Positions 25,268-33,879 are shown, numbered from the stretch's first letter. The stretch is DNA of 64,000 nt from Neisseria brasiliensis (GCF_009671065.1 NZ_CP046027.1:1364001-1428000), one strand, 5' to 3'. Numbers and translations are program-made. Notes: a model not told the origin generated them from the letters alone.

Positions 25268-25924
25268 TTAAAAATCAAAGTCGCCGAAAGGTTGGTTGGT
25301 TTTGTCGCTGAGGTGGGCGATGAGGGTATCGAACAACACGCTTTGGCTGAATTCGTTGCCGTTGCGGGTAACGAGCAGGGCGCGTTGCACCGGTTTGTCG
25401 CCGACCACGACTACCATACGGCCGCCGTCTTTCAATTGCGCTTTTAAGGTTTCCGGCACGTCATGCACGCTGCCGCCAATGTAAATCGCATCAAATGGCG
25501 CGCCTTCGGTGTGTTCGGCCAAGCCGTCGTTTTGCGCGTAGTAAATGTTTTGATAGCCCAAATCGTCTAAGATGGCTTTGGCGCGGTTTTGCTGCTCAAT
25601 ATCGAGGTCGTCTGAAACCACTTCGCCGGCCAATTCTGCCAGCAATGCGGTGGCATAGCCCGAGCCGGTGCCGATTTCCAATACTTTGTCTTGCTTGCTT
25701 AATTTCAAACCCTGTGCCAAGCGTGCCACGACTTTCGGCTCCGGCATCTTGTGGCCGTTGGGCAGCGGCAATTCGGTGTCGGAATACGCCAAACCTTGTT
25801 GATTTGCGGCAACGAAACGTTCGCGAGGAATCTCCATCAAGGCATCGAGCACATTAAAATCCAACACGTCCCAAGGGCGGATTTGTTGTTCGACCATATT
25901 GAAACGCGCTTTGTCAAAGTCCAT
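25268..25924 (-). CDS. pcm: Protein-L-isoaspartate O-methyltransferase family protein
   Basis: The 218-aa protein is an S-adenosylmethionine-dependent methyltransferase of the PCMT family, which repairs isoaspartyl residues in damaged proteins. The SAM-binding motif I is VLEIGTGSGYATALLAEL near residues 79-96. The substrate-side segment MVEQQIRPWDVLD at 10-22 is typical of the Neisseria/Pseudomonas subgroup of PCMT-like proteins. GGAG eight bases before the ATG supports the start. Whether this divergent subgroup still acts on isoaspartate is uncertain. Confidence 0.85.
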   Translation of the reverse strand: MDFDKARFNMVEQQIRPWDVLDFNVLDALMEIPRERFVAANQQGLAYSDTELPLPNGHKMPEPKVVARLAQGLKLSKQDKVLEIGTGSGYATALLAELAGEVVSDDLDIEQQNRAKAILDDLGYQNIYYAQNDGLAEHTEGAPFDAIYIGGSVHDVPETLKAQLKDGGRMVVVVGDKPVQRALLVTRNGNEFSQSVLFDTLIAHLSDKTNQPFGDFDF

Positions 25925-26006
25925 GATTGTGCTCCGTGGCGGGTGTTATCGGGAAAGAGCCATTATTATAGAATCGAATTGGCCGCCTTGCCATATTTCA
26001 GACGGC

Positions 26007-26498
26007 CTATTTCGTGGAGTGGCGGCTGAGTATGTCGGCTAATGCATTTAAATAGCGGGCATCGGTGTCGTCAAACTGCGCCAGCTTGTCGTCATCCACA
26101 TCCAGCACGCCATAGCAGCGGCCGTCTGAATCAAACAGCGGCACCACGATTTCCGATTGAGATAAGGATGAGCAGGCGATGTGGTCGGGGTGTTGGTTCA
26201 CGTCTTCGACCACAATGGTTTCGCCGCGTGCCCAAGCCCGTCCGCACACGCCACGCCCGTAAGGAATCCGCGTGCAGGCCAACGGGCCTTGGAATGGCGC
26301 CAACACCAATTCTTGGCGTTCTTGTTCCACCAAATAAAAACCAACCCAAAACCAGCCGAATGCTTCTTTTAAGATAGCGGTAGTATTGGCCAAGTTGGCA
26401 ATCAGATTGGTTTCACCGCTGATCACGCTCTCAATCTGCGGCAGCAATTCTTGATAACGCGCGGTTTTGTCGGTGTGGGAAAGATGAAGCGAATGCAT
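26007..26498 (-). CDS. msrC: Free methionine-(R)-sulfoxide reductase (GAF domain)
   Basis: This enzyme reduces free methionine-R-sulfoxide in the cytoplasm. The 163-aa protein is a single GAF domain. Its three cysteines, Cys75, Cys85 and Cys109, have the 10- and 24-residue spacing of the catalytic triad in E. coli fRMsr. The motif GPLACTRIPYGRGVCGRAW is intact. A resolving role for thioredoxin is known for the family. It reads alone. Confidence 0.9.
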   Translation of the reverse strand: MHSLHLSHTDKTARYQELLPQIESVISGETNLIANLANTTAILKEAFGWFWVGFYLVEQERQELVLAPFQGPLACTRIPYGRGVCGRAWARGETIVVEDVNQHPDHIACSSLSQSEIVVPLFDSDGRCYGVLDVDDDKLAQFDDTDARYLNALADILSRHSTK

Positions 26499-26648
26499 GA
26501 AAAAAGGCCGTCTGAAAAAAATAAAAACGAATTATAGACCAATTGGCTATCCGGTAGGAAACTAGGCCGTCTGAACAGGAAATATTGCTAATCATGTCGA
26601 TATGAACTACACTTCGTTACAGTGATTTAATCTGACGGAGCAAGCAAC

Positions 26649-27422
26649 ATGCAACACGAAATCGGTATGTGGGATCAAAAATGGGTCATCGGCAACTGGA
26701 AAATGAACGGCCGCCTGCAAAACAACAACGCACTCATGCACCGCTTCCGCATCATGCCGACCGCCGAGCGCGTATTAATCGGCTTGGCCGCACCGACCGT
26801 GTATCTGTTGCAGCTGCACAACGCCATGCAGATTGTGTTGAACAACCGCATATTAACCTGCGCCCAAGACGTGAGCCGCTTCCCGAATAACGGCGCGTAC
26901 ACCGGCGAAGTATCTGCCGAAATGCTGGCCGACATCGGCACCGACATCGTATTAATCGGCCACTCCGAGCGCAGCTTGTATTTCGGTGAGAAAAACGAAA
27001 TCCAACGCCGTAAAATGGAAAACGTATTAAACGTCGGCCTGATTCCATTATTATGTGTCGGCGAAAGCTTGGAAGAGCGCGAAGCCGGCCAAGAGCAGGA
27101 AGTGATTGCGCATCAATTATCCGTGTTGCAAGGCTTGGACACCAAAAACATCGCCGTCGCCTACGAGCCGGTTTGGGCAATCGGCACCGGCAAAGTCGCT
27201 ACCGTCGAGCAAATCGCCGACATGCACGCGTTTATCTACAAACAAATCTTGTCTTTGTGTGGCGACGATGTTAAAATCCGCATTCTTTACGGCGGAAGCG
27301 TGAAAGCTGAAAACGCAGCAGACATTTTCGCCGTGCCACATGTAGACGGCGCATTAGTCGGCGGCGCATCCTTGTCTTATGACTCGTTTACCGCCATCAT
27401 CGACGCCGCGCAAGCATCGTAG
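26649..27422 (+). CDS. tpiA: Triosephosphate isomerase
   Basis: TpiA interconverts dihydroxyacetone phosphate and glyceraldehyde 3-phosphate. The 257-aa protein has the substrate lysine in WVIGNWKMNG, the electrophilic histidine in LIGHSERS, and the catalytic glutamate in AYEPVWAIGTGK. The phosphate loop LYGGSVKAENA is present. The first ATG (26649) has GGAGC upstream; a second Met six codons later is a possible start. It is followed six bases later by secG, a common Neisseria pairing. Confidence 0.95.
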   Translation: MQHEIGMWDQKWVIGNWKMNGRLQNNNALMHRFRIMPTAERVLIGLAAPTVYLLQLHNAMQIVLNNRILTCAQDVSRFPNNGAYTGEVSAEMLADIGTDIVLIGHSERSLYFGEKNEIQRRKMENVLNVGLIPLLCVGESLEEREAGQEQEVIAHQLSVLQGLDTKNIAVAYEPVWAIGTGKVATVEQIADMHAFIYKQILSLCGDDVKIRILYGGSVKAENAADIFAVPHVDGALVGGASLSYDSFTAIIDAAQAS

Positions 27423-27428
27423 AGAATT

Positions 27429-27797
27429 ATGGAAGCCTTTAAAACCGTTATTTGGATTGTGAACATCATTTCCGCATTGGCCGTGATTGTGTTGGTATTG
27501 CTCCAACACGGTAAAGGTGCGGATGCCGGCGCCACTTTCGGCTCAGGCAGCGGTAGTGCACAAGGCGTATTCGGTTCGGGCGGTAATGCCAACTTCCTGA
27601 CCCGCTCGACTGCTATTGCAGCCACCGTGTTTTTCGCCACCTGCATGGCGATGGTGTATATCCATTCCAACACCACGCGTCACGGTTTAGACTTTAGCAC
27701 CGTGCAACAAAGCCAACCGGCGCAAACCGCACCTGCGCCAAGCAACACAAATACCACACCTGCTGCCCCCGCTCCGGCCTCATCCGCGCAGCAGTAA
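27429..27797 (+). CDS. secG: Preprotein translocase subunit SecG
   Basis: SecG is the small accessory subunit of the SecYEG translocon. The 122-aa protein has two transmembrane helices (about 5-23 and 54-74). Between them is the conserved loop VLLQHGKGADAGATFGSGSG. The C-terminal tail is an Ala/Pro/Thr-rich low-complexity stretch. It begins six bases after tpiA and precedes the tRNA-Leu gene. Confidence 0.93.
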   Translation: MEAFKTVIWIVNIISALAVIVLVLLQHGKGADAGATFGSGSGSAQGVFGSGGNANFLTRSTAIAATVFFATCMAMVYIHSNTTRHGLDFSTVQQSQPAQTAPAPSNTNTTPAAPAPASSAQQ

Positions 27798-27817
27798 ATA
27801 GAAAATAAGAATTACCG

Positions 27818-27903
27818 GCCGACATGGTGGAATTGGTAGACACGCTATCTTGAGGGGGTAGTGATCCTAGATCGTTCGAGTTCAAGTCTCGATGTCGGCA
27901 CCA
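27818..27903 (+). tRNA. tRNA-Leu (anticodon GAG)
   Basis: The 86-base gene has a 7-bp acceptor stem (GCCGACA with TGTCGGC), discriminator A and encoded CCA. The anticodon stem CTATC/GGTAG holds the loop TTGAGGG, giving anticodon GAG at 27852-27854. A long class II variable arm fits leucine. The 3' end is the attachment site of the island that follows, and the copy here remains complete. Confidence 0.96.
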
Positions 27904-27945
27904 TCAAAAGGAAAACCGTCTGAAATTCAGGCGGTTTTTTTACGT
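27881..27945. repeat. attL of the genomic island, with tRNA terminator
   Basis: Bases 27881-27896 (end of tRNA-Leu) and 27924-27945 recur at the far end of the island, at 40592-40607 (14 of 16 identical) and 40608-40629 (22 of 22 identical). The stretch also contains an uptake-like hairpin with seven T's (27912-27941) that terminates the tRNA transcript. At the right end the tRNA tail and first hairpin arm are missing. Confidence 0.75.
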
Positions 27946-28067
27946 CTATTGCCGTCTAATGCTATAACCGAAAGGCTTGTAAATAAAGGCTTTGCGCGCG
28001 TTTAACATGACTGAAACGCCTGGCTTAACCGTCTAATCCCGTCTAATTCAATCCAATGAAATTAACC

Positions 28068-28193
28068 TAAAAATGTTGGTGCTTTTGTTGGTGTGTGGCA
28101 GAATGCCCGAAAAAGCACCAACATTTTCAGTCAAAACCAAAGCAGGGAAACGTTTTTACCAGTTTGCCTACAACATGAAAAAGCACCAACACC
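28068..28193. promoter_or_regulatory. Putative integrase arm-type sites overlapping the int start
   Basis: The unit TGTTGGTGCTTT or its complement occurs near 28074, 28111 and 28178. The first copy is part of a 26-base block (28068-28093) repeated exactly at 40512-40537 near the right end. The last copy touches the integrase start codon. This fits arm-type integrase sites at both ends and self-repression of int, as in P4; it is inferred. Confidence 0.5.
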
Positions 28194-29417
28194 ATGCCTT
28201 TAAACGACCTTCAAATCAAACGCGCCAAGCCAACCGACAAGAAGCAGACACTTTCAGATGGGGGCGGCCTTGCTTTGGTTATCAATCCAATGGCACGCGG
28301 CGGCACCAAGTATTTTATTTACAACTACCGTTTCAATGGCAAGCAGCAAACCTTACGGCTTGGCAAATATCCTGATATTTCACTTACCGAAGCACGGGAG
28401 CGGCACAGACAGGCACGCAATGACTTGGCAAACGGCATCAATCCCAGCCAAGCCAAGCAACAGGCCAAACAAGCGCGCAAAGCCGCCTTGCTGAATACCT
28501 TTGAACACTTGGCGCGGCAATGGCACGCCGAAAACCTACACCGCTGGAAAGAGAACCACGCCGCCCGCATCATGGCCGATATGGAAAAAGACGTTTTCCC
28601 GCATATCGGAAACAGGCCGATTGATGAAATCAAAGTAGCAGACGTAAAAGCCGTGATTGAAAAAATACACCAGCGCGGGGCAAGCGCGAGCGCGGAAAAG
28701 ATACGGCAATGGATAGGCGCGGTATATAACCATGCCGCCAAGCTGGAATTAACCGACCGAAACCCAGCAACACCATTGCGCGGCCATTTTGAGAAAAAAG
28801 AAACCGTGCATATGCCTGCCCTACCAAGAGAAGAATTAACCGCCTTTTATCAAAAATTGCTGCAAGCCGATATAGACCATAAAAACCGCATAGCCATGCT
28901 GCTTACCATGCTGGTGTTTTTACGAAGCACCGAATTGCGCGGCGGGCAATGGCATGAAATCGATTTTGAAAATCAGGTGTGGTACATACCGGCGGAACGC
29001 ATGAAAATGAACCGCCTGCACAGCGTGCCGCTTTCAGATTGGGCAATGGAATTACTGCACGAGCTACACGGCCAAACAGGCCACACGGCCTACTTATTCC
29101 CCAGTCGAACCAAAGCAGCAGGCTTTATATCCGATGCCACCCTAACCCGCATCATCGAACGCCTAGGCTACAAAGGCATAGCCACACCACACGGATTTAG
29201 AAGCCTTGCCAGCAGCGTATTGAACGAGCAGGGCTATAATCCCGATGCTATCGAGCGGCAGCTTGCCCACGAAGAGAGTAACCGAATCAGAGCAGCCTAC
29301 AACCGCGCAGACTATATGGCCGAGCGCACCGAAATGATGCAATGGTATAGCGACTTTTTGCGCGGCCACTATCATCAAGCCCTAGCCCTGATTGAAGCAG
29401 GGCAAAAGGCCGTCTGA
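28194..29417 (+). CDS. Tyrosine recombinase (P4-type integrase)
   Basis: This integrase catalyses insertion and excision of the island at tRNA-Leu. The 407-aa protein has the N-terminal DUF4102 arm-binding domain (LSDGGGLALVINP...KYFIYNYRFNGK...LRLGKYPDISLTEAR), a core-binding domain near 100-190, and the catalytic domain with Arg in FLRSTELRGGQWHEI, His-x-x-Arg in HGFRSLASSVL and a C-terminal Tyr in AAYNRADYMAER. It reads away from the tRNA. No Shine-Dalgarno is seen, and a repeat that may be its own binding site abuts the ATG. Confidence 0.92.
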   Translation: MPLNDLQIKRAKPTDKKQTLSDGGGLALVINPMARGGTKYFIYNYRFNGKQQTLRLGKYPDISLTEARERHRQARNDLANGINPSQAKQQAKQARKAALLNTFEHLARQWHAENLHRWKENHAARIMADMEKDVFPHIGNRPIDEIKVADVKAVIEKIHQRGASASAEKIRQWIGAVYNHAAKLELTDRNPATPLRGHFEKKETVHMPALPREELTAFYQKLLQADIDHKNRIAMLLTMLVFLRSTELRGGQWHEIDFENQVWYIPAERMKMNRLHSVPLSDWAMELLHELHGQTGHTAYLFPSRTKAAGFISDATLTRIIERLGYKGIATPHGFRSLASSVLNEQGYNPDAIERQLAHEESNRIRAAYNRADYMAERTEMMQWYSDFLRGHYHQALALIEAGQKAV

Positions 29418-29452
29418 AAACACGCTTTCAGCCATATGCCGCCGCAACACCG

Positions 29453-29478
29453 ACACCAGCCCCGCGCTGGTGTTTTTT
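29453..29478 (+). terminator. CACCAGC-type hairpin terminator 1
   Basis: CACCAGC and GCTGGTG form a stem followed by six T's, 36 bases after the integrase stop. The same cassette recurs at 29654, 30012 and 40147. Confidence 0.75.
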
Positions 29479-29518
29479 ACGCCCCAAATAAAAAACCTAT
29501 ACGCGCGAGAAAAATACC

Positions 29519-29631
29519 TTGTTACGCTTGTTACGTTGTTACGCTTAATAAAAATACATTAAAAATCAATATAGTTATATCGAAACTGTATTTTTCGCAG
29601 CTTGTTACGCCCTTGTTGTGGGCTTGTTACG
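29519..29631. repeat. Iteron cluster with AT-rich core, possible island replication origin
   Basis: Five copies of TTGTTACG lie at 29519, 29528, 29536, 29602 and 29624, all in the same orientation. An AT-rich tract of about 55 bases separates the first three from the last two. A second cluster of the same unit is at 40200-40312. P4 phage has an origin of iterons plus AT-rich DNA and a distant partner (crr) with the same iterons, bound by the alpha primase; a related primase is encoded at 36533. Confidence 0.5.
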
Positions 29632-29653
29632 CCCGTAAAGGCCGTCTGAAAAC

Positions 29654-29682
29654 ACACCAGCTTAATCGGCTGGTGTTTTTTT
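29654..29682 (+). terminator. CACCAGC-type hairpin terminator 2
   Basis: CACCAGC and GCTGGTG stem with a 7-base loop and seven T's. No gene lies directly before it. Confidence 0.65.
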
Positions 29683-30011
29683 ATTGCCTTGAGAAAAACA
29701 CCATACGTGCGCGAGAAAAACAGCGGGAACATTTTTAGTTTTCTCGCTTTGGTTGCTGATTAAATTGCCGGTGTGATGGCTGGATATTTAGAAAATCGAC
29801 AGCAGGGCGGTAAATTTCATCACAGGGCGCATTTCTTGGCTTGGCAATACCTTTGCATACCTTTTGGGATAAATGCCGTTAAATCGCAAATTTGAGCCAT
29901 TTACGACAGGGTAGATTTTCAGGCCGTCTTTCATTGGGTGTTTGGCCAAAAGGTAAATTCAACATCATTCAACACCCTCACCGGCACCCGTTTGGCCGTC
30001 TGAAAACACAA
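29683..30011. other. Gene-free stretch of the island
   Basis: I see no credible gene. It contains one ACGTGCGCGAGAA repeat unit (29705) and a native uptake sequence near 29995. Confidence 0.5.
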
Positions 30012-30042
30012 ACACCAGCCGCGCCGCTGGTGTTTTTTTTTG
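30012..30042 (+). terminator. CACCAGC-type hairpin terminator 3
   Basis: Same stem as at 29453, with an uninterrupted run of T's. A second, unrelated hairpin (CCCCG...CGGGG with TTTTTT, 30121-30152) follows before the toxin-antitoxin promoter, which insulates that operon. Confidence 0.7.
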
Positions 30043-30162
30043 CACGTTATACAGCATTTGTATAATTAGCCATGCTATGTATAATTTTGTATAAAACTGA
30101 ATGCAGCCTGAACAATACAGCCCCGACCGTTTGCAATGCGGCGGGGTTTTTTGTTGCGTATG

Positions 30163-30191
30163 TTGTACAACGACATGTAATACAGTAGAAT
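30163..30191 (+). promoter_or_regulatory. Promoter and likely operator of the Phd/VapC operon
   Basis: TTGTAC (30163-30168) and TAGAAT (30186-30191) are spaced by exactly 17 bases and end 42 bases before the antitoxin start. The palindrome TTGTACAA overlaps the -35 box and could be where the antitoxin represses its own operon. Confidence 0.6.
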
Positions 30192-30233
30192 GTAGTAACA
30201 TTAAATCAATATTTAAATACAAGGAGTAATGGA

Positions 30234-30503
30234 ATGAAAACCATGACAAGCCGCGAATTTAACCAACATGTAGGGAGAGCGCAAAGAGAAGCGCAAGCCG
30301 CCCCCGTTATCGTAACTAATCGCAGCAAGCCCGTTTTTGTATTTTTAACGTATGCCGATTATCAAAAGCTGGCAGGCAGAAAACAGAGCGCGTTAGACGT
30401 TTTATTGTCTTTGGATTGCCCCGATGTATCAGGTATTGATTTTGAAGTACCGGCACGCAGTAGAGCGCAAAGAAAGCCTGTTGATTTGAGCATGGAGGGC
30501 TGA
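30234..30503 (+). CDS. Phd/YefM-family antitoxin
   Basis: This 89-aa protein neutralises the toxin made from the next gene and probably represses the operon. The N-terminal Phd/YefM DNA-binding fold is clear (MTSREFNQHVGRAQREAQAA, then PVIVTNRSKPVFVFLTYADY). The C-terminal 30 residues (SGIDFEVPARSRAQRKPV) would bind the toxin. AAGGAG seven bases before the ATG gives strong translation, as expected when antitoxin must exceed toxin. One base separates it from the toxin gene. Confidence 0.88.
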   Translation: MKTMTSREFNQHVGRAQREAQAAPVIVTNRSKPVFVFLTYADYQKLAGRKQSALDVLLSLDCPDVSGIDFEVPARSRAQRKPVDLSMEG

Positions 30504-30504
30504 C

Positions 30505-30927
30505 GTGTATTTACTGGATACCAACATTATCAGCGAAATGCGGAAAGTGAAAAGTGGCAAAGCCGACCATAACTTGACCGCATGGCTAGCAGAGCAGGAT
30601 AGCAGCAGTTTCTATACGAGTGCCGTTGTCATGATGGAACTTGAACGCGGCATATTGGGCATGGAGCGCAAAGACCCGCAGCAAGGCCGCGCATTACGGG
30701 TATGGTTCGACAGCATGGTTGCCATACTGCTCGCAGGGCGGATATTGCCGATAGACGAAACCACCGCGGCCATTTGCGCCAAGCTGCACATACCTGATCG
30801 CAGCCCTGAAAATGATGCTTGGATAGCTGCAACTGCTAAGCAGTATGGCTTGATTTTGATTACACGCAATACTAAAGATTTTGAGCATAGCGGCGTGAAG
30901 CTATTAAATCCGTTTGAGGCCGTCTGA
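30505..30927 (+). CDS. vapC: VapC-type PIN-domain toxin
   Basis: This 140-aa protein is a PIN-domain ribonuclease toxin. The acidic metal-binding residues are in YLLDTNIISE (Asp5), AVVMMELERG, and SPENDAWIAATAKQYGL, followed by LITRNTKDF. It resembles gonococcal FitB in length and layout, including the GRILPIDE segment. GTG start one base after the antitoxin stop, with a poor ribosome site of its own, implies coupled and weaker translation. The VapC name follows the fold; the RNA target is unknown. Confidence 0.88.
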   Translation: MYLLDTNIISEMRKVKSGKADHNLTAWLAEQDSSSFYTSAVVMMELERGILGMERKDPQQGRALRVWFDSMVAILLAGRILPIDETTAAICAKLHIPDRSPENDAWIAATAKQYGLILITRNTKDFEHSGVKLLNPFEAV

Positions 30928-31044
30928 AACGTTTACCGCCACACCTAGCCCGCGATTAGCTACCAACGGCGAAAACAGGGCATTCCCTAGCCTTGCTGGT
31001 GTGGTTTTGATTTTGATGGGGAAAGAGCGCAGGGGAGCGTAGAG

Positions 31045-31635
31045 ATGGTTTGGAGAGAGTATTACACACTAGAAGAAGCAGCACATGTATTAAGTCAAAA
31101 ATTGAAAGCAGTATATACCATTGCAGACTTAACGCACTATGGAGCTTTGGGAATAGTAGAATATTGCGTACCAGTTCCTAATATACGTTTTTTTAAAAGA
31201 AGTTTGGCCGAGTTGTATTACTTGCCCGATAACACAAGGAGACCGCTTATCATTCAAAAGGTATTATATTCTGCCCCATTTGCACCAATTCCTAATATTT
31301 TAATGCAAGAGATAGAGATTTACGGTAGCGCAAAATTGACTGCCTGCCCTCATCTAATAGATTATTCAGGTGGCGAAATTTCCGCCGCTTTAGTTGGCTT
31401 GGAAGATCTTGGTATTCATAAAAGCTTCAATAATTTTGAGCTAAAAATACCAAGACAAAGTATTAATGGCAAATTAAGAGTAGGAGTTAGAACCGTTCAA
31501 TGCAATTCCGTGCAGGATGTAATTGATGCACAAAGACACCATAAAAAAATTGATGGTGTGCTATCTGGCATTAAAAATTTTAAAAACGATGGCTGGTTTT
31601 ACCAATTTATACCTGAAACGGCCATATATGATTTT
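31045..31635 (+). pseudogene. Unknown island protein, 5' part (split by IS605 copy 1)
   Basis: I do not recognise the N-terminal part. It opens with EYYTLEEAAHVLSQKL, a helix that could start a MerR-like or similar domain, and has no signal peptide or membrane helix. AGGGGAG precedes the ATG. After 197 codons the frame runs into IS605 copy 1 and stops six residues later. Removing 31636-33483 joins it in frame to 33484-33879 and restores a 328-aa protein. The insertion is therefore recent and precise. It follows the toxin-antitoxin pair and precedes alpA. Confidence 0.8.
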
Positions 31636-31795
31636 TTGACGTCCTTCCCTCCCTGAAGGGAGGGAATTCCTACGGCGATTTGTGAACGGCATTGAGCCAT
31701 TCACAAATCGCTTCGGTGGGTTTCTGCTGCTGACCGCCTTACTGCACGGTTCACTTCACAGACGCTACGGGCACGTCCTGCCCTGAAACTTCATT
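31616..31795 (-). ncRNA. Predicted omega (reRNA) guide RNA region, IS605 copy 1
   Basis: TnpB proteins use an RNA made from the element's right end, running into the flank as guide. Bases 31795 down to 31636 are the right-end scaffold with two stem-loops. The 20 bases beyond it (31635 down to 31616) would be the guide, AAAATCATATATGGCCGTTT on the minus strand. The role is established for ISDra2; here it is inferred from position. Confidence 0.45.
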
Positions 31796-32938
31796 TTACT
31801 TTTGCGCTGCCAAAATCTCTTGACCGCGCTTTAACACATTGATTGCACCCACAATATCCGCATTGTTTTGATAGCCACATTGCACACATTCAAAGTTTGC
31901 CTGTGTTTGACGGTTATCTTTGGCAGTATGTCCGCAAGCTGGGCAACAACGACTGGTATTTTGTGGCGGAACAGCCACCAAATGCCCACCGCGCCACAAC
32001 AGCTTATAGTCCAACTGACGGCGAAACTCAAACCAAGACTGGTCTAAAATCGCACGGTTTAAGCTTGATTTGGCAGCAACGTTTTTTCCATGCTGCACGG
32101 CGTTGCCTTTAGCGGATTTGGACATATTCGCCACCTGCAAATCTTCCACATACACAATCGCGTGGTTTTGGCTGATTGCGCTGCTGATTTGGTGCAGGTA
32201 GTTTTTACGGATATTGCTGATTTTGTGGTGCAAACGGCTGATTTTTGCTTTCAGTTTCTGCCAGTTTTTGCTGAATTTGGTTTTGTGTTTGAACTGTTTT
32301 TGCAGTTTTGCTAGTTTGCCTTTCAACGTTTTGAATGCGTTGATTGGCTCAAAAAACTGACCATTGGACAATGTTGCAAATTTGGCAACACCCATATCAA
32401 TCCCAGTTTCGCCACCGTTTGGCTGCGCGATTTCCTGCTCGGTTTCGGTTTGCATAGATACAAACCATTTACCGCATTTTTGCGATACGGTTACGTTTTT
32501 CAGGCTGCCTGAAACGTGTCGGCTGTTGCGATAGCGCACCCAACCGATTTTGGGCAAATAGATACGATTATTTTGCTGCTCCAATTTACAGCCTTGCGGA
32601 AAGCGGAAACTGTCTTTTTCGCCTTTGCGTTTGAATTTGGGGAAATCTGCGCGTTTGGCAAAGAAGTTTTTGAATGCGCTTTCCAAGTCTTTCAAACTTT
32701 GCTGCAAAACTTGGCTGTGGCAGTCTTTTAGCCAGTCTAATTCTCGTTTCCATTCAGGCAGCAAATTTGCGATTTTGGTGTAGCTAAATTTGAACGAATT
32801 ATCTTGTTGATATTGTTCGTTTTGATACGCCAAAGCACGATTGAATACGAAACGCGAACAACCGCAAAATTGTTTCATTTTGCGGATTTGCTCGCCGTTT
32901 GGCATCAGTTCAAATTTGAATGTTTTGAGTATTAACAT
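31796..32938 (-). CDS. tnpB: TnpB RNA-guided nuclease, IS605 copy 1
   Basis: TnpB is the RNA-guided DNA nuclease ancestral to Cas12; it cuts DNA next to a short motif and keeps the element in the population. The 380-aa protein has an N-terminal helix-turn-helix (OrfB_IS605 type). Its RuvC residues are all intact: Asp181 (GIDMGVAK), Glu265 (YVEDLQVANM) and Asp361 (NNADIVGAIN). The zinc ribbon uses Cys332, Cys335, Cys351 and Cys354. The protein is identical in all three copies of the window, so it is probably active. It starts 44 bases from the divergent tnpA. Confidence 0.95.
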   Translation of the reverse strand: MLILKTFKFELMPNGEQIRKMKQFCGCSRFVFNRALAYQNEQYQQDNSFKFSYTKIANLLPEWKRELDWLKDCHSQVLQQSLKDLESAFKNFFAKRADFPKFKRKGEKDSFRFPQGCKLEQQNNRIYLPKIGWVRYRNSRHVSGSLKNVTVSQKCGKWFVSMQTETEQEIAQPNGGETGIDMGVAKFATLSNGQFFEPINAFKTLKGKLAKLQKQFKHKTKFSKNWQKLKAKISRLHHKISNIRKNYLHQISSAISQNHAIVYVEDLQVANMSKSAKGNAVQHGKNVAAKSSLNRAILDQSWFEFRRQLDYKLLWRGGHLVAVPPQNTSRCCPACGHTAKDNRQTQANFECVQCGYQNNADIVGAINVLKRGQEILAAQK

Positions 32939-32982
32939 GATTTCATGGATAATGGAATTTTTAGCAATTTTACACTTGGTCT

Positions 32983-33399
32983 ATGGAAAAAGAAACTGAT
33001 TTAAGACGTGGTCGGCACGTTGTTTTTAATCTTCATGTACATTTGGTATTTGTCGCAAAATATCGCCGAAAAGTGTTCACAAAAGAAATTTTGGACGATA
33101 TGCGCGGTATTTTTGAGAGCGTCTGCACCGATTTTGAAGCGCAACTGGTGGAATTTGACGGCGAAGATGACCATGTTCATTTACTTGTGAACTATCCGCC
33201 CAAAGTGTCTATTTCAAAACTGGTGAACAGCTTGAAAGGTGTATCTAGCCGCATGATTAGACAGAAAAATTATCCAAGCATCAAACAAAAATTATGGGGC
33301 GGTGCGTTGTGGTCGCCGTCTTATTTTGCAGGTAGCTGTGGTGGTGCGCCGATTACGATTATTCGGCAGTATATTGAACAGCAGAAAACGCCTGATTAA
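32983..33399 (+). CDS. tnpA: TnpA HUH transposase (Y1), IS605 copy 1
   Basis: TnpA moves the element as single-stranded DNA. The 138-aa protein has the HUH pair His64-Val-His66 in DDHVHLLVNYPP and the nucleophile Tyr130 in IIRQYIEQQ. Both are intact and the length is typical of Y1 transposases. It is divergent from tnpB and lies next to the left-end hairpins. Identical protein in all three copies. Confidence 0.95.
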   Translation: MEKETDLRRGRHVVFNLHVHLVFVAKYRRKVFTKEILDDMRGIFESVCTDFEAQLVEFDGEDDHVHLLVNYPPKVSISKLVNSLKGVSSRMIRQKNYPSIKQKLWGGALWSPSYFAGSCGGAPITIIRQYIEQQKTPD

Positions 33400-33483
33400 C
33401 TGAATATCAACGGTTTTAGGACTGCTACGCAGTCCGCGCCTTATATCTCCGCCGTGAACGGCGAAGTTTTACGGCGCAGCCTG

Positions 33484-33879
33484 ATAAATGGCTACTATCC
33501 GGATCGTGGATTTTTAGAAGGAACAGATTGGAGCTTAGAGATTGATATTGGTAAGCTTCGAATTATGTCAAGTAATTTAGCAATCTTAGAGAAAAAGCTT
33601 AGAGAAAAAACACAAGGAGATATTGAAATACAAGAGAATATCCAAGTAGAAAAAAATCTTAATGAAAAGCCAATGCCTTTAAAATTAGCCAACAAAGCTT
33701 ATACGAAGTTTTGGGGTAATGCTAACCCACTTGAGAGAGATACCCACCCTGATAATGCAGATATTGCCGCATGGGTAGTTAGTCACTCAAACGACAAAAT
33801 TACTCCGACCATGGCGAATAGAATAGCGCAGGTTATCCGCCCTGAATGGGCAGCAACAGGGCGAAAACCACAGAACTAA
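33484..33879 (+). pseudogene. Unknown island protein, 3' part (split by IS605 copy 1)
   Basis: This is the 131-residue continuation of the gene begun at 31045. It holds a coiled, charged segment (IMSSNLAILEKKLREKTQGD) and a C-terminal domain with KFWGNANPLERDTHPDN, then IAAWVVSHSNDKITPTMANR and IIRPEWA-like IRPEWAATGRKP. That C-terminal pattern is common in unnamed proteins of phage-like islands by my recollection. No start codon or ribosome site serves it, so it is probably silent while the element is present. Confidence 0.8.

Larger units (their letters stand above)
31636..33483. mobile_element. IS200/IS605-family element, copy 1 (tnpB and tnpA divergent)
   Basis: Ends are fixed by comparing three copies, all 1848 bp, and by the in-frame repair of the interrupted gene. 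The left end (tnpA side, 33483) abuts ATTTAT, read on the minus strand, and starts CAGGCTGCGCC. The right end finishes GACGTCAA. Subterminal hairpins are CGCCG-TTCA-CGGCG and GGACTGC-GTA-GCAGTCC near the left end, and CCCTCCC-TTCA-GGGAGGG plus a 12-bp stem (GCGATTTGTGAA) near the right end. There is no target duplication, as expected for single-strand HUH transposition. Confidence 0.95.

Noticed and set aside
28073..28375. Open frame of 100 codons running into the integrase
   Set aside because: Covers the repeat region and the integrase start in another frame; explained by int and its sites.
29519..29631. Possible CRISPR array in the repeated TTGTTACG region
   Set aside because: Units are 8 bases with irregular spacing and no cas genes exist in the window; iterons fit better. 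No CRISPR array was seen elsewhere.
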